NCBI GenBank assembly: GCA_001910725.1
Contig: MJGA01000006.1
Coordinates: forward strand, 1,364,001-1,428,000
DNA from: Phanerodontia chrysosporium
Taxonomy: Eukaryota; Basidiomycota; Agaricomycetes; Polyporales; Phanerochaetaceae
Reading direction: 5' to 3'
Length of the DNA: 64,000 nucleotides
Part shown: positions 1-14,255 of the stretch, in pieces
How positions within the stretch are numbered: the first letter of the stretch is position 1
Layout: each line of letters begins with the position of its first letter
Made by a program: the position numbers and the translations under genes
Notes under the pieces: model-generated
What the model saw: only the letters and a program-made list of their open reading frames with translations
What the model was told of the DNA's origin: nothing
Database searches by the model: none

Positions 1-2217
1 TTCCCGCGGTCGCTATCACCGTGCCTGCGGCGCACCCTGCCGTCGATGGGATGCCTCAGCAGTAGGGGCAGAGCGCAGTCGCCCCTAGAGGTTCCGCCGC
101 GCATCCTGGACGTACACCTTCGTGGGGACAAACGAGGGCCCCTTCTTCGCCCCCAAGATACGCATTGCCCCTGGAAGAAGCGTTCTGGCGGAGCGCTTCA
201 TTGGCGACGACGCGTCAAAACGCGCCCATGGACCCACCTAGATAGCCCGCGCAGTTTGGGGAACCTCCAGCGGAAGCTTTGGGACGATAAGCTGCGTCCA
301 GGCCATGCGGGCGTTGGGTTGCATTTCATACAGTGAAATTCATATCCTGCGTGCAGCGTACCTCCCTGGAATTATCCGCGTAATGGGTGGTACGCGTGCT
401 GCCGTATCACAAGGCTTGCGTCTGCGCTGGTGCTTGGACGCACGCGTCCGAGCGTCGGCCCAAGGAAGAGGTGTCGTCCAACGGAGCAGATGCGTGCACA
501 GGTGTATGCAGAGGAGTGTATATGCATGATTGTCGTCTTGATCCAAGGTATATCCAGACATGACGGTAGTGAGCGCCGCGTGGCGGCAGCGAAATGCCTC
601 TGCATAGCAGGACCTATCTCCGGCGAGCACCCGCTCAATGCGGAAGATGAGCAGCGACGGACCGGAGGGCAGTTCGCTGTCGCATCGCATCCGACAGCGA
701 CACCGGCCGCGATCGGCAGAGGGCAGGGCCGCCCTGCGGACGCGTTTCCAGCGGAGGATATAGCGCGCGCCTGGGCGTGTGCGAGCCTGTCCCAGTACTT
801 GTGCAGACGGCGGCGCTCTGGAGTCTGGACCGTGTACGCGGGGCACCGTCGTCATCGCAGGCACACGAAACAGTCGCCAGCGGATCGTCGACACACCTGT
901 TTGCGGACGACGACGTCTGGGGGACATCCCTATCACAGACGTCCGCTCAGCGGGTCTGGAGCGCACCCGAGACAGCCTGGGTCTGCCGATGCACTGCAGC
1001 TGGCGCGCCGGGCGCGGGTACCGTGTGGAGTAGTGCTTCCCCGGGCTGGAGGATGCGGGGGCAAAGTCTACTTTTGTGGAGAAGCCTTGTCGGGGTGAAC
1101 CGAGCGTGTGCCCAAAGCGGCACACGCGCGCGCGCGCAGTATGTTTGCTGGCGAAAACGTCTGATGCGGGTCGCTGCAGGTGAGGACGTGTCGGAGGCGT
1201 GTCGTACAGCATTGACCACGTAGGTAGCAACGCGATAGTCGGTATGATTCGGAATGGTGATAAACGTGCTGCCTGGTAGGCCGTCTGAGATAACGGATAG
1301 AAACACATGTCGTCAACCCAGCGCACTGCTATGGGGTCATGTGAAAAAATGTCTGAGGATGACTTTGTCGTGCTGTATGTCGTGCGCTGCGGGGCGTGCA
1401 GTGAAACATTGGCTGGGGAAGTGGCCTGGAGAGTTTCCATATATGGGCATCCGGGGCTGGAAAAGGGAAAAAGGTGAGCCGGACCGCGGCAGTAACTTGG
1501 CGAAACACTTGGCCCAGTCGTGGTCCGGTCGCCCGCCGACAAACGAGTTGGACAAAAATTCGCTGCCTGCTCTTTTTTTCTTGTCTCCTCCGTATTTTAT
1601 CTCCCCACATTCCCCAGCGGCGCCCCGACCACTCTCGACTCGTCCGGCTCGCGACGTGCTCAGCCCCGTACGTGTTTCGCCCACCGCGGGGTCATCTTAC
1701 GACATCTCGTCGTATTCCATCGAGATCTCGCCAGCCTCGTTACTCCGGATACCACGTTCTCCCTCGCCCCGCACGTTTGCCCGGCCCTTGCCTGCATCTG
1801 CGTGAGCTCAGGAGATCACCGCCACCATCTGCTGCACCCACACCGCCGTCATACGGCCTTCTGCACGGCGAATCCCCGGCAGTGCACCTTATTCTCCAAC
1901 CTCGATAACCCCTAGTCGCTCGTCCTCCCCTCTGACCATCACCCTCCCCTCGCCCATTCAATCCCGCTTCTACAGGCACTCAATCTGCTAGGTCTCCCCG
2001 CTCCCACGCCCGTAGGAACCCTACTATCATCTGACGGAAAAAACCTCGCTCCTTGCACCCAAAGCCAATCCAGACACCCTCTTGTCCATTACCGTGAGTC
2101 CGGTCCGCCCGTCTCTCTTCATTCTTCTGCTCACCAGGATATATATCTGCCCCGCTGCCATCTTCTCCCCGCCTTCTGTTTCTGCTCACCATGCTGCGCG
2201 CTCGAATAATAGTCGCG
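1..2217 (+). other. upstream region of creA, no supported gene
   Basis: No open frame here looks like a protein. The long frames on both strands are Arg/Pro/Ser-rich, overlap one another and lack the C-ending codon bias of the real genes. There is a short CG-dinucleotide tract at about 1124-1137. A TATA-like ATATATAT tract near 2139-2146 lies about 75 bases before the creA start, and the last several hundred bases are pyrimidine-rich, as in fungal promoters and long 5' leaders. The region is best read as promoter and 5' untranslated sequence of creA. Confidence 0.5.
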
Positions 2218-4426
<2,209 letters not shown>

Positions 4427-5171
4427 GCTCGCGAACTCCCCAAAAAATGAAGTACATCTCATCCTGTCGCGCATGGCGCGCTCATTGCGTCCCCTGTTGC
4501 ACTGTCACGACCGCAGACATTCGATAAATAATACCAGACATGACCCGTTCCAGGACCGCTGCCTCATCTGTAATTCTGCTCGCAATCCAGCATAGACTCT
4601 AGACCTCCCCTCCGTTATGGACACTCGCATGCACATAGATTTGTCTTCTATCCCGGGCTCTACTCCACGTTGTTCCCCGTAATTACCCCGCCAGCTCGCT
4701 CTCTTCGCCTTCGTTGACGACTTGAGAATTCCCTCACTCGATCCATTCATCCATTCTATAAATGTATCCATCGGTTGCTTCTATTGCCTCCTCCTCCCTC
4801 AGATTATTTCTGCCATACCATGTGGTGGTTGCGCGATGTTTCTCTAGATGCATAGATTGGTGAATTGTATGCACGCGTATAGTTGTACTTCCGGCTTCCG
4901 ACTATTTGAACGAGCCCATGCACCTTGAAATGCGGCCTGCGGCCTCGTGAGATCTATCCGAGACAGGGCGTGCACGGTCATGGGTACGATGTAAATAGCG
5001 AAGGTTACTACAACACGGAAGACCCCAGAGAAGATGTCTAGTCCGAAGTGCCGAGAGTGAGTGCCGAGAGTCCATGCTGGGATATATACTACTGAATGAC
5101 AACAGAAGAGAGAAGAGCGATGTACAAACAAGATGGCGTGAAATGTAACTTCCTTCGTAGAGGCCCCGCCC
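4427..5171. other. convergent 3' region between creA and the protease gene
   Basis: AT-richer than the coding DNA around it. It contains only short frames and no splice-supported coding sequence. It should hold the 3' untranslated regions of the two convergent genes; no discrete terminator can be defined by eye. Confidence 0.4.
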
Positions 5172-7041
5172 CTAGTAATGCGAATCCCACGGGTTGTTGT
5201 AGTTGGCGTGTTGCTGCGGCTGGTGGCCGTATCCGCCGCCGCCGCCCATCGAGGACATGTCGTACGACGGCGGAGCGGGCTCGTGCAGCGGCTGGTACGA
5301 GCTCTGGAAGTTCATGAAGCCCGCAGGCGTCTTGCTCAGCCGGCGGTTGCGCAGGCAGCAGAATGCGATCGCGCCGATGAGCACCACGCCGGCGGCGACG
5401 GCAATGGCGATGACGAGCGGGAGGTGCGCGCGGATGCGCTGGAGGATGGAGTCCGAGCTCGGGTCCCAGGCCTTGCTGCTCCGCGCACCTTGACAAAGTC
5501 GGAGTGCGCCTCGGCGGTGTCGTTCGTCGTCGCCAGGAGCTGAATGTATGGGTCTGCGGTCTGATTGAGTTTTCCGTCGACAAAGTCGCCGAAGTTAACG
5601 TAGAAATAGACGTTCCGTACTGTGTGGCGTGTCAGGTCTTGAAATGTGCACAGGATGCCGAGATTACTTACGGAAGCCCATGCCAAGAACCATGTCGAAG
5701 TTGGGGCTTGCGGCCGTGGAGATTGGCTGAAACTATCGCAGAAGGTCAGAAACTGGCAGTCCAGAGGATAAATGTCGGCTTACAGCGCCGATGCAAACGC
5801 GATGTCCATTGTCATCCGTGGCGTTCATGTCGAGGGAGGTGTCCAACGGATGAATCGGTATATTTTTACCTCCGAAATTAAAAGAGATGTTGATTTCGAC
5901 ATCACACGGTATCGTCCAGATTTCTCCCAGATCCGAATCTTTCACTAGCTGTGCACCTGGAACATCGCTATAGATTGCAGACGACACCGATCTGTGAAGA
6001 AAGACCGTGAGCCAAGTGTTTCGTGCTGCAGGAACTTACACTTACGATGGTACTTGTGGCAGCGAAAACCCCGAGTCGAAGACAGCAGTAAGCTGCTTCT
6101 TGTTCGACGTGGATTGAACGACAGTGTTAATGTCGATCGCTTTGCCATCTGGGCCAATGATTCCGTTGGGATCAAGCAAGGTCTGCCAGTGCTGGTCGCC
6201 TTGGTCGTTAACTGAGACCTGCGATACGTTGAGTTTTGGCTGCGAGGTTATTTCTTCGTATCCTGGGAGTATTTCTCCGACGGTCAAATCACCGGGGAAC
6301 GTGTCGGTGGGATCGTCATGTCTGCCCAGGAGAATAGTGAGGTAGTTTGGCGTGGAGGTGTTCTGCTGGAAAATTCTGTCCAGCACTGTATCTCCCGCTG
6401 AGCTTCCTAGTGCCTCGTGTATCTGGGAGCCAAAGTTCGGGCCAAGGCCAATAAGGCCCGACCCGACGGCATTGCTAGGGCTCACTGGGACTTCTACTGG
6501 ATGTGCCTGTTAAGTACACGAAGTACATGAATGTATAAATGGTCTCACAGTAAGCTTGGTCCTGCACCGTATATCCGGCGAAATCGAGGTCCCCAAATTT
6601 AATCGGGCCTGAGTACAGACATCAATACATACGAGTGAGAGAATGTGTAGCTCGACACACCTGCCACCTTTCCTATCGCATATTGGACGCTGGCCGACTT
6701 TCCAGTATCTTTACTCCCTGGAACTGTTCCCGTCACGTATAGATCAGAGCTGCAGGTAGATGGCGCTGGCGTGAGCTATCGCATAAGCCGCGATGTCGGA
6801 GAATACCCCACCTCCCAGTATCAATGATTACAGAGAACTGGTTCCCGCCCAGCGTGATATTTGTCGAATATATGATATCGGCGCTGTTGGAGAGCACCGT
6901 GGTACCAGTGAGAGCCGCTCTGCGACGCAACCCGCGGCGTGCAGGAGCGCGCTGCCCTGTGATGCCAATGTGGAGGGCGTCTGCAAGGTCGGCAAGGAGT
7001 GCAAGGAGAGAAAGAAGGAGTGGTAGCGTCGCCTGCCGCAT
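5172..7041 (-). CDS. pepsin-like aspartic protease (family A1), C-terminal membrane anchor
   Basis: Endopeptidase predicted to act at the cell surface or in the secretory route. Exons: 7041-6812, 6749-6661, 6608-6549, 6496-6046, 5991-5784, 5732-5672 and 5619-5172. A signal peptide (MRQATLPLLLSLLALLADLA) leads. The first active site IIDTGSSDL is split by intron 1; the second is VFDSGFSLPQVP. Near the C terminus a hydrophobic helix (LVIAIAVAAGVVLIGAIAF) is followed by a basic stop-transfer stretch and a Gly/Gln/His/Asn-rich tail. The frame breaks once at about 5480-5491, between DFVKV and AWDPSSDS; one added base restores it and gives about 515 residues. The paralogue at 7486 aligns throughout and is head to head 444 bases away, and it shares exon lengths of 89 and 60. 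Vacuolar or plasma-membrane location is undetermined. Confidence 0.85.
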
Positions 7042-7485
7042 GCTGGAGGGGTCGAACGAGACTGGCGGCGCTGAGGCCTTGGAAACGAGAGCGAGAGAGA
7101 AAGGCACACGAAGGTTTTGTACAACGCGGAGGCGGTGTTCTCTGCACCGCGATTGATCAACGGCGTAGACGCTCGAGCGGGGAGGCCTATCCGTGATTCC
7201 AGCTCGTCGCTGCGGTGCATGGCGGCGGCGAGTCCTCCGAGAAATGTCGTCCTTTGGTGTGCCTTGAAGTCTGGCAAGAGAGAACGTTTCGGGTGTATTC
7301 TCAGATGGAGGTCGTCGAAGCGGAGGTAAATACAAGCCCAAACAGACGCCCACCAGTTACAGCCGGTCGCTCGAGAGGCTCATCCTCGATTGCGACCGCC
7401 ATCTCATTCCAAACCACCATCTCTAGTCCAGCCTTTCTCCAAGGCTTTCCGTTCATTTAATTTACACACTCCTTTTGTCCCACGG
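7042..7485. promoter_or_regulatory. shared promoter between two divergent aspartic proteases
   Basis: These 444 bases separate the start codons of the two head-to-head A1 protease genes, so both promoters must fit here. No clear TATA box is obvious. Overlapping open frames in this interval are continuations of the signal-peptide exons and not separate genes. Confidence 0.55.
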
Positions 7486-9402
7486 ATGCTGCCCTGTCTC
7501 CCAAATACTCTCCTAGCTTCAGTTCTCGCGTCTCTTTCTGTTGTACATGCTTTTAACTTCGACGTCCGCGTCCGTTCCAACTTCAACCAGCGCAGCCTCC
7601 ATGCACGCGACAACAAGTCCATAATACCAGTACACAACACCAGAAATGCGGAATACATCGCGAACATCACCCTCGGGGGCGGGAGATCCCAGTCCTCCTC
7701 GACACGGGCAGGTGCGCCCGCCGCGTCCACTGCCGATTGCTGTAGAGTCCTCACAACCTTTCAGCTCAGACTTGTGGGTCACAGGCCAGGTGCCCAACAC
7801 GAAGGACCTAGGAAAGTCAGTATCAGTGAACTACGCGGTTGGGCGGGCAGCTGGTGCGTGAATTAACTCGAACAATGCGGCACGGGAACTCAGGTCATCG
7901 CAGGTGATGTCAACGCCGCCGACTTGGATTTTGCAGGCTACCACGTACCTCAACAGGCCTACTGTGCGTATAGTTATTCTTCTCGGGGGGTCTGACTGAT
8001 TATCACTGTTCGCAGTGTTGGTAAATGACACCTCGTCGTTCTCTATGGATATTAAGTCGCAAGGCTTCGAGGGCCTCATTGGCCTTGGCCCCAACTCTGG
8101 CTCCGTCATCCTCGACAAGATAGACGATGATGTTGGCAACAGTGTACTCAACCGCATCTTCTCGCAGAACACAACGTCCGCCAACTACCTCACCCTCCTG
8201 CTAGGTCGCGAGTCCCCCGTCAACCAGTCTTTCACGGGCCAGATGAGCATCTCCGAGATTATTCCTGGATTCGAGAAGATCCTACAGATGCCCAAGCTGA
8301 CGGTCGAGACTGTCCACCGCCTCACCGACGAGGACCAGCACTGGCAGACATACACCGACGCAAACGGTGTCATTGGACCCGATGGGCAGCCCATCCAGAT
8401 CGAATCCATCGTGCCCAAAGCTCCCGACAACCAACTCGTCGTTGTGTTCGACTCTGGCTACACTCTTCCTCAGGTGCCTCGCGCCATGTCCGACATGATC
8501 TATGGTCGGGTTCAGGGCGCTCAGTACAACGAAGACGTTGGCGTCTGGACTCTTCCCTGCAACCAGATGCTCAGTCTCAGCTTTATGTTCGGCGGCGTAG
8601 AATATCCTATCCACCCTCTGGATCTCGTCAGCAGCGACTTCAACATGGTCGACGCTACTGGCAATCCTGTCTGTGTCGGCACCTTCCAGCCCATCACCTC
8701 TGCCTTCAGTTTGCTCGGAGAATACGATATCATTCTCGGCATGGCTTTCCGTGCGCATTCACGTTTCTCCTCTACTCTACCCGCGCTAATACTGGGATAG
8801 TCCGCAACACGTACAGCCTGTTCGACTACGGCGACTGGGTCAAGGAATCTTCTAACGACAGGCAGGATCCGTATATCCAGCTGCTGTCTGTCACCAACAA
8901 GACGCAGGCGCATCAGGAGTTCGTGCAAGTTCGCATGAACGGTGTCGACATCTCGAACAGCGCGTCGCAACAGCTCTTGCCGGTATCCCAGATGCAACAT
9001 TCGCCTATATCCAAGGCGGAGAAGAAGAAAATGTAAGTCACAAATCACGCTGCTGCGCGCGTGCGCGCGGCGACTGCGCATTCCTCGCCTCGGGACGGAT
9101 AAGGGTTGACCCATGTTATGTTTAGGTACGAGGAGCAGGTGCTCAGCCGCTGGCCCGAGATCTTCGTCGGCTGCCTCGGCTTCGTACTGATCGTCGCCGG
9201 CATCGTTACTTGGCGTTGCTGCGTCGCCCGCCGCCGCCGCCGCGCTCGCGAGGCGCAGCAGGCTGCTGCCATGGGGATCAACACCAATGGCGCCTCGGGT
9301 CAGCCCACGTACAAGATCGTCAACGGCCAGTCGTCACACGCCGACGTGCACGAGATGAGCACAAAGAACCAGTACGACTCGCCGTACGGCTACTCGGTAT
9401 GA
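7486..9402 (+). CDS. pepsin-like aspartic protease (family A1), membrane-anchored paralogue
   Basis: Exons: 7486-7711, 7765-7853, 7904-7963, 8016-8750, 8801-9032 and 9126-9402, about 539 residues after frame repair. The signal peptide is MLPCLPNTLLASVLASLSVV. Active sites are LLDTGSSDLW (split by intron 1) and VVFDSGYTLPQVP. The C-terminal helix FVGCLGFVLIVAGIVTW is followed by RRRRR and a Tyr/Ser-rich cytosolic tail. Exon 1 is one base short: the frame must change in the G-rich run near 7676-7684 to read EIPVLLDTG. Relative to the divergent neighbour, exons 2 and 3 have identical lengths (89 and 60), but two introns in the second half are absent. The 93-base last intron is longer than most here. 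Substrate is unknown. Confidence 0.86.
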
Positions 9403-9794
9403 AGCGCACACGCGGCGCGGTTTGGCTGTTTTGGCTTTTACGGACTCTGCAAGGAGGCGAATCTTGTTTTACTACGCACATCTTTTTCAGCATTTAGTCA
9501 CGTTCTAACCTCCAATATTGACTTGTGTCTGCAGTTTTGTCCTGTGTGTTGATAGTGTTTGGTCGTTCACCTCCTACGCTCGTTGTGTGCTACACAACCT
9601 TTGGGACTTTGTAGCGCATCGACCCGTTGTAGCTGCTGTCTGTCTCCTGGGACTCAGATGCAACGTGTTTGTAGCTCACCGGTTGAGCCCTATGATCACT
9701 GAGTCGAATGACATCAGCCCCTGTGTACATGACGATGGTGGAAGTTGGGGATGCGAAGAGGAGACAAGGTATGGCATAAGGAGCGCCAGGGGTA
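9403..9794. other. convergent 3' region
   Basis: 392 bases between the ends of the protease and dynactin genes. T-rich, with no supported frame. It presumably contains both 3' untranslated regions. Confidence 0.4.
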
Positions 9795-11668
9795 TTATGA
9801 ATCCATGTCAACACTAGAAGTGTCCCGCACTATAATTGTACCCAAATTCACCACCGTATAGAAGGAAAACGTCTTCATCTCCGGCTGCCGGTTCTGGGCT
9901 TGCAGGCGAGACGGCGTGCCAGGCTCTTCAGGCTCAGGATCGTCTGATCGGTACGTGTAGCTCACGAGCATGTTGAACTGGAGCGTACGGTTAGCCTCGC
10001 TATATCGATATCAATGTTGCGTACACTGACCATCACATTGCCCCGGGCCTCCTTTGAAATCATCACCTCGCCCCCGATGACCGTTACGTTTGCGCGCCGC
10101 TCGAGCACGCCAACGGTGCGCGACTTGCCGCGTGTGTCCATCGCGCCGCGCCCGTCAAAATCGTCTTCGTCGTCCACGAGCCCAAACATGTCCTCATCGT
10201 CGTCGTACTCCCATGCCTCCGCGAACGCAGCGATGGGGAAGGGCTGGCTTGGGAGTGTGATCGCAAATGGCGGCCGCCGCGCCTTTTCGGTCTCTGACTG
10301 TGCGTTCGGCTGCATCGGGGGTAACACGCGCTGCACGTGCAGGCGCACCTGGATTGGATCGTAGAGAGGGTTGGTGAAAGAGAGCTGGAAGGGGTATGTT
10401 TTCCCCGCCAGCATCGTCCCGTCTTGCGGCTCTGCATTCGTGCGACCCGACCGCCTCAGGAGAGCGAGTGCGGCCTGCATATGCGGCAAGCTGACTGTAA
10501 TCGCAGGGAGGTAGTTCGCGGCGACGAGCTTGATCTTGTACCGGACAGACTGGGCCTTCTGTTCGGGCTTGATGAGAATGTGGCGGCAACTCGGACAACG
10601 CTTTGATTTCTTCGAGTGCAAAGGTATGCGGAGAGGCTTCAGGTCTCTGAAGGTAGTTCAAGCCGAATCCACGGTGCAAAGCGAAAGGCACTCACATGCT
10701 TCGGGGAGACGTCACCCAACTATTTCCCCATCTCTGCTCGAGCGTGGCAACCTCCTCGACTGTCTCCAGGTGTCTCATGAACTCGACGTCGGGCTCGGCA
10801 CCTCCTCCAAGTGCGTATCCCGTTGTGACCGCCCCGATTTCTACGCGAGCGCGATAGTCAGGCACTTCCTGCCGATTTGCGTGCTTGTCGCGCCCAGAAC
10901 GGCTGCGCGATAGAGCATGTGGTGTGTACCTGGCGACGCCAGGAATATCGCGCGCGAGCGCAGACGATGCGGCAGCTGTGATAGGGTTGATGTGAGTGCT
11001 ATGAGTATGCAACCCATGGCCGGAGGTGGATGGGGATGCACGTAGGTAAGGCTCGAAGTGCTCCTTTAGCCTCTCGAACTCTAGCGACTCCGGTGCTGAG
11101 TCCTCGAACTTTTGCAGCTGAGCTTGAGCCAGAGTGTCAGTATCGCTGGTCCAGAAACGACGAGTGGTCTATGTACCTGCTAGGCCTGTCGGTTTCTCGA
11201 AGGTTATGCCAACCTCAGCCGAGTCCCATCTGCAATGGTTGCAGTACAAGAAGAAGGGAGGTTCGCCAGCTGCATTGATTGAAGAGGGAATTCGACCATC
11301 TCCATTGTCTGGCGGGTCTGACGGGACAACAGCTAGAGTGTTCTTGCAGCATGGGCACATAAAGCAGTTTCGGGCACAACTTCGCTTTCTCAGTGATTAG
11401 GGCAGTCTTGCGCAGGTCCGACCATGGCCACATACCGGTTCTTCTCAGCTCGGACACTCGCGCTAGGCACCTCAAAAAGACAATTTGGACAGTAGTAACC
11501 GCTGACTTCAACCATAACACAGTGATTGCATCGGATCGCGTCGCATTCTTCGCAGAAGTACAGGTTGTGCAGCGCGTGGAAGCTGTAAGATGACGAGGCG
11601 AGATTCGGCTGTGGTGGGTACGGTGTAGAGGCCTGGCAGGGACAGTAGTATTCCACGCTAGGAGACAT
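9795..11668 (-). CDS. DCTN4: dynactin subunit 4 (p62)
   Basis: Pointed-end subunit of the dynactin complex, which couples dynein to cargo and cortex. Exons: 11668-11436, 11379-11177, 11122-10696, 10646-10031 and 9977-9795, giving 553 residues with an intact frame. The N-terminal zinc-binding region has paired cysteines (YFCEECDAIRCNHC, YYCPNC, then CARNCFMCPCCKNTL), followed by a YCNHCRWDS motif, and in the middle the family hallmark IPLHSKKSKRCPSCRHIL. The C-terminal part is beta-rich with an acidic Asp/Glu stretch and ends in FYTVVNLGTIIVRDTS. The start is the ATG directly before SVEYYCPC. It is divergent from the membrane-protein gene at 12174. The Cys pattern and KKSKRC block make the family call firm. 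Confidence 0.92.
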
Positions 11669-12173
11669 GGCGTTTCCTCGATGTAAACAGCGAAAGGACG
11701 CGAGAACGTGGAAGTGAAGAGAGACGGGACAGGGCACACGCGAGGAGCAGACGCGAGGCTGCAACAGACGCCCACTTCGCGTCCTTGCTTCTGCCTCTCA
11801 TGTTTCCTCCTCCTTCCCCGACCTTGGTCTGCGCTGTTCTCGCCGTTGAGGATGGTTATGTGCTGTGCTACAGTTTCGCATGTATACCCTCTGCGTAGAT
11901 GCGGGCTTGTCGCAAATTCAGGGCCGGCGATCTCGGCGTCTGTCTAGGGACGGGGAACGCTGACCCCCCAGCAACCACGTCCAACAAAATCAGTGAGCTC
12001 ACGTCTTCGCGCCCGGGGCTCCTTCTCCTTCACCCAACACCACGACACGGCCTGGAGCTTGTGCCAAAACTCCTTGACTCAGCTGGTCTCTGTCGCTTTG
12101 TATCGCTGGTCGAGGTGACTTCCAACGCTTAAGCCAAGCATCACGCTCATTACCATCGGAGACAATTGGGAGG
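11669..12173. promoter_or_regulatory. bidirectional intergenic promoter region
   Basis: 505 bases between the divergent starts of the dynactin gene and the gene at 12174. Only short overlapping frames are seen. No TATA box stands out. Confidence 0.4.
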
Positions 12174-13244
12174 ATGCAGAATGACAACATCGCGCAGCTG
12201 AGTCTCGGCGCAACGAGCGTCGGGAATAGTGGTGGTGAAAACAGGAGCAGCCCCTCCTCTGGTGTCAACGCGACCTCCCAGTTGGAGGCGTCGAGCTCAA
12301 CGGAAGCGGGGCCTCTGCCAGTCAAACGAGGAGAAATTGGATACATAGAACCAACGCCTCTGGAACCTGTGCATCTTCCCCCGTCGCAAAGCGTCGATAC
12401 ACAGTCACCGCTGCCCGCGGTTCATCCCGCAGGAAGGCACTCTGCCCCTCCTGACCCGGTCGCAATGTCTGAATCACCAGATGACCGTGCGTCCACCCGT
12501 ACCACCCACTCGACGCACTCGAAACTTCTCAAACTGCTCAAGCCGAAGCGCGTACCCACTATAGGCGGTGTCCGTCTCTCCACTCTCGGTTTATTCTTCC
12601 TTCACCTCGTCGTCCTGACGGGAACAATCGCCGGCTGGGCTTCGCTCGTGCAGCACCTGTCCCGGGGTCAGCAAGTGCCAAACGACGACGACGTAGGCCT
12701 CGGCATGAGCTCTGCGACAATATTCGTTCATGTTGCATTCGGCGTTGCTTGCCTCGCTCAGCTCATCTTCCTCGAACGGCGCATATTCCGCATTCGCGCG
12801 GAACGTTACTGCTACAAGCACCCAGGACTTCCTATGCACACTTCCGAGCGCGAGATGAGCATGGGGCTTGCGCCATGGAACCGGCCGCCGCTCCCAACGT
12901 ACGCCGCCGCGCTCGCTCAGAGCGGTGTGGGAACCGGCGACGTTGAGGACAACGCGATTGCCATTCCCCCACCTCCTGCGTACGGGAATACGCGTGGTAG
13001 CATGTTACTCCTGAGTGGGTTCATGAGCAACACGCTCCGTGCCCAAAGGCACGACGCGCGCGAACGCGCGAGGCAGGCCGGAGACGCCGAAGGACCGTCC
13101 CGCTCTAGCTGGTTGAGCCAGGAGAGCAGGCCCGTCAGCTATGTCAGCCGTGACGAGGAGTGGGAGGAGCGGTCAGATGCGATACGAGCAGTGAGGCTGG
13201 GGGAAACATTGGCCAGGTTGGAGGAGAGCAGGGTGGCAAGTTGA
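12174..13244 (+). CDS. conserved-type fungal membrane protein with two helices and a PPxY motif
   Basis: Single-exon gene of 356 residues; I do not recognise a named family. A Ser/Thr/Pro-rich N-terminal 120 residues ends in a basic KLLKLLKPKRVP patch. Two hydrophobic helices follow at about residues 135-157 and 178-200, separated by a short polar loop with three Asp, and then a basic RRIFRIRAERY stop-transfer. The C-terminal domain holds PPPPAY at about 265-270, a PPxY site of the kind bound by WW domains of Rsp5/NEDD4 ubiquitin ligases, and a charged Arg/Glu-rich end. A membrane adaptor or sorting protein is possible but is inference. The frame is clean and codon use matches the neighbours, so the gene is probably real. 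Confidence 0.75.
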   Translation: MQNDNIAQLSLGATSVGNSGGENRSSPSSGVNATSQLEASSSTEAGPLPVKRGEIGYIEPTPLEPVHLPPSQSVDTQSPLPAVHPAGRHSAPPDPVAMSESPDDRASTRTTHSTHSKLLKLLKPKRVPTIGGVRLSTLGLFFLHLVVLTGTIAGWASLVQHLSRGQQVPNDDDVGLGMSSATIFVHVAFGVACLAQLIFLERRIFRIRAERYCYKHPGLPMHTSEREMSMGLAPWNRPPLPTYAAALAQSGVGTGDVEDNAIAIPPPPAYGNTRGSMLLLSGFMSNTLRAQRHDARERARQAGDAEGPSRSSWLSQESRPVSYVSRDEEWEERSDAIRAVRLGETLARLEESRVAS

Positions 13245-14255
13245 AAAGGACTATCGCGGACTGGGCGAGTTCCCATTCCTTCCTGGACTGTCACGAAGTA
13301 ACTGTTGTACCACTTACCTGTTTTTTCTTGTAGATAATTTGCTTGAAGCTTGGTCATCCTGTACCCCACATTGCTTCTCGCCCCTTTATCATCTTGTTGT
13401 TCAGAGTGTACTAAGCAGACATGTTTGTTGGCGCGTCAAACCTGCGGTACGAGATCATGCGAAGGCTCTGGGAGTTACCTCCTTTCGCTCGAGAAGTTTG
13501 GCATAGAATGCGTGTCCTCATAGCTTACTTGAGCTCTAGACTACGTAGCCGAAATACATCCTTCTCAGCCTGAGTCCTAGGTGAGTTTCGTCTCTCCTAG
13601 ACCTACGCAGACTCATGTTATGGTGGCCTTTAGGACTGGTATCAAGACTAGGATCAACTTGGATGCATGACAAATGCAGCATTACTATTGGGCGGTCCGC
13701 CGGTCTTACTCCCATTCCCCGTGCATCGGTCCGGCCTCACTCGGTCAGTTTTACAATGGGATGACAAGAAGCGCTCCTTGAACTAGCTCTCCGGGCGGCC
13801 AGGGAAATTACTCACCCATGTACGAAACGGAGAAGGCGTTCATACGCAGGCATCTTCGCGCATTCAATCAGTAACCACCTCGGGCTCGGTCTTTTCCCTC
13901 GGCCATACCTTATCGGACGGTACCTCCAGCGCTCTCGTTGAAACAGGCCTGCAACCTCACGAAGGCCCAGGAGTGTAGCCTCCAGCTGGTGTCTAAGTGG
14001 TCATACTTTGAATACGATGAAGTATGACATCGGGTCCAGGAATCAGTCCGCATACCCATCTCGCTGATTTGATTTACGCTCTAGGGTCGCCTGTCAAGCA
14101 CAGACCGGATTCGAAGACATCGCCGGACCATCAACGCCGACCCGCACGGCCCTCCAAACGGTCACAGAAACCACTCCACAGCATGTGTCGTACACCCTGC
14201 CGACACTATAAATGCCGACCGCCCTTCGCACCGCTTGCCCCCAGTTAGGCTGACC
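13245..14255. other. intergenic region upstream of the NRPS-like gene
   Basis: About 1 kb with no supported coding frame. It is more AT-rich than the flanking exons. The proximal promoter of the downstream gene is at its right end. Confidence 0.4.
14207..14213 (+). promoter_or_regulatory. TATA box of the NRPS-like gene
   Basis: TATAAAT lies 49 bases before the start codon at 14256, a normal distance for a TATA box plus a short leader in this window. Confidence 0.55.

Noticed and set aside
340..1542. 400-codon minus-strand frame before creA
   Set aside because: Same composition as random translation; no motif or splice support, and an overlapping plus-strand frame is equally long in places.
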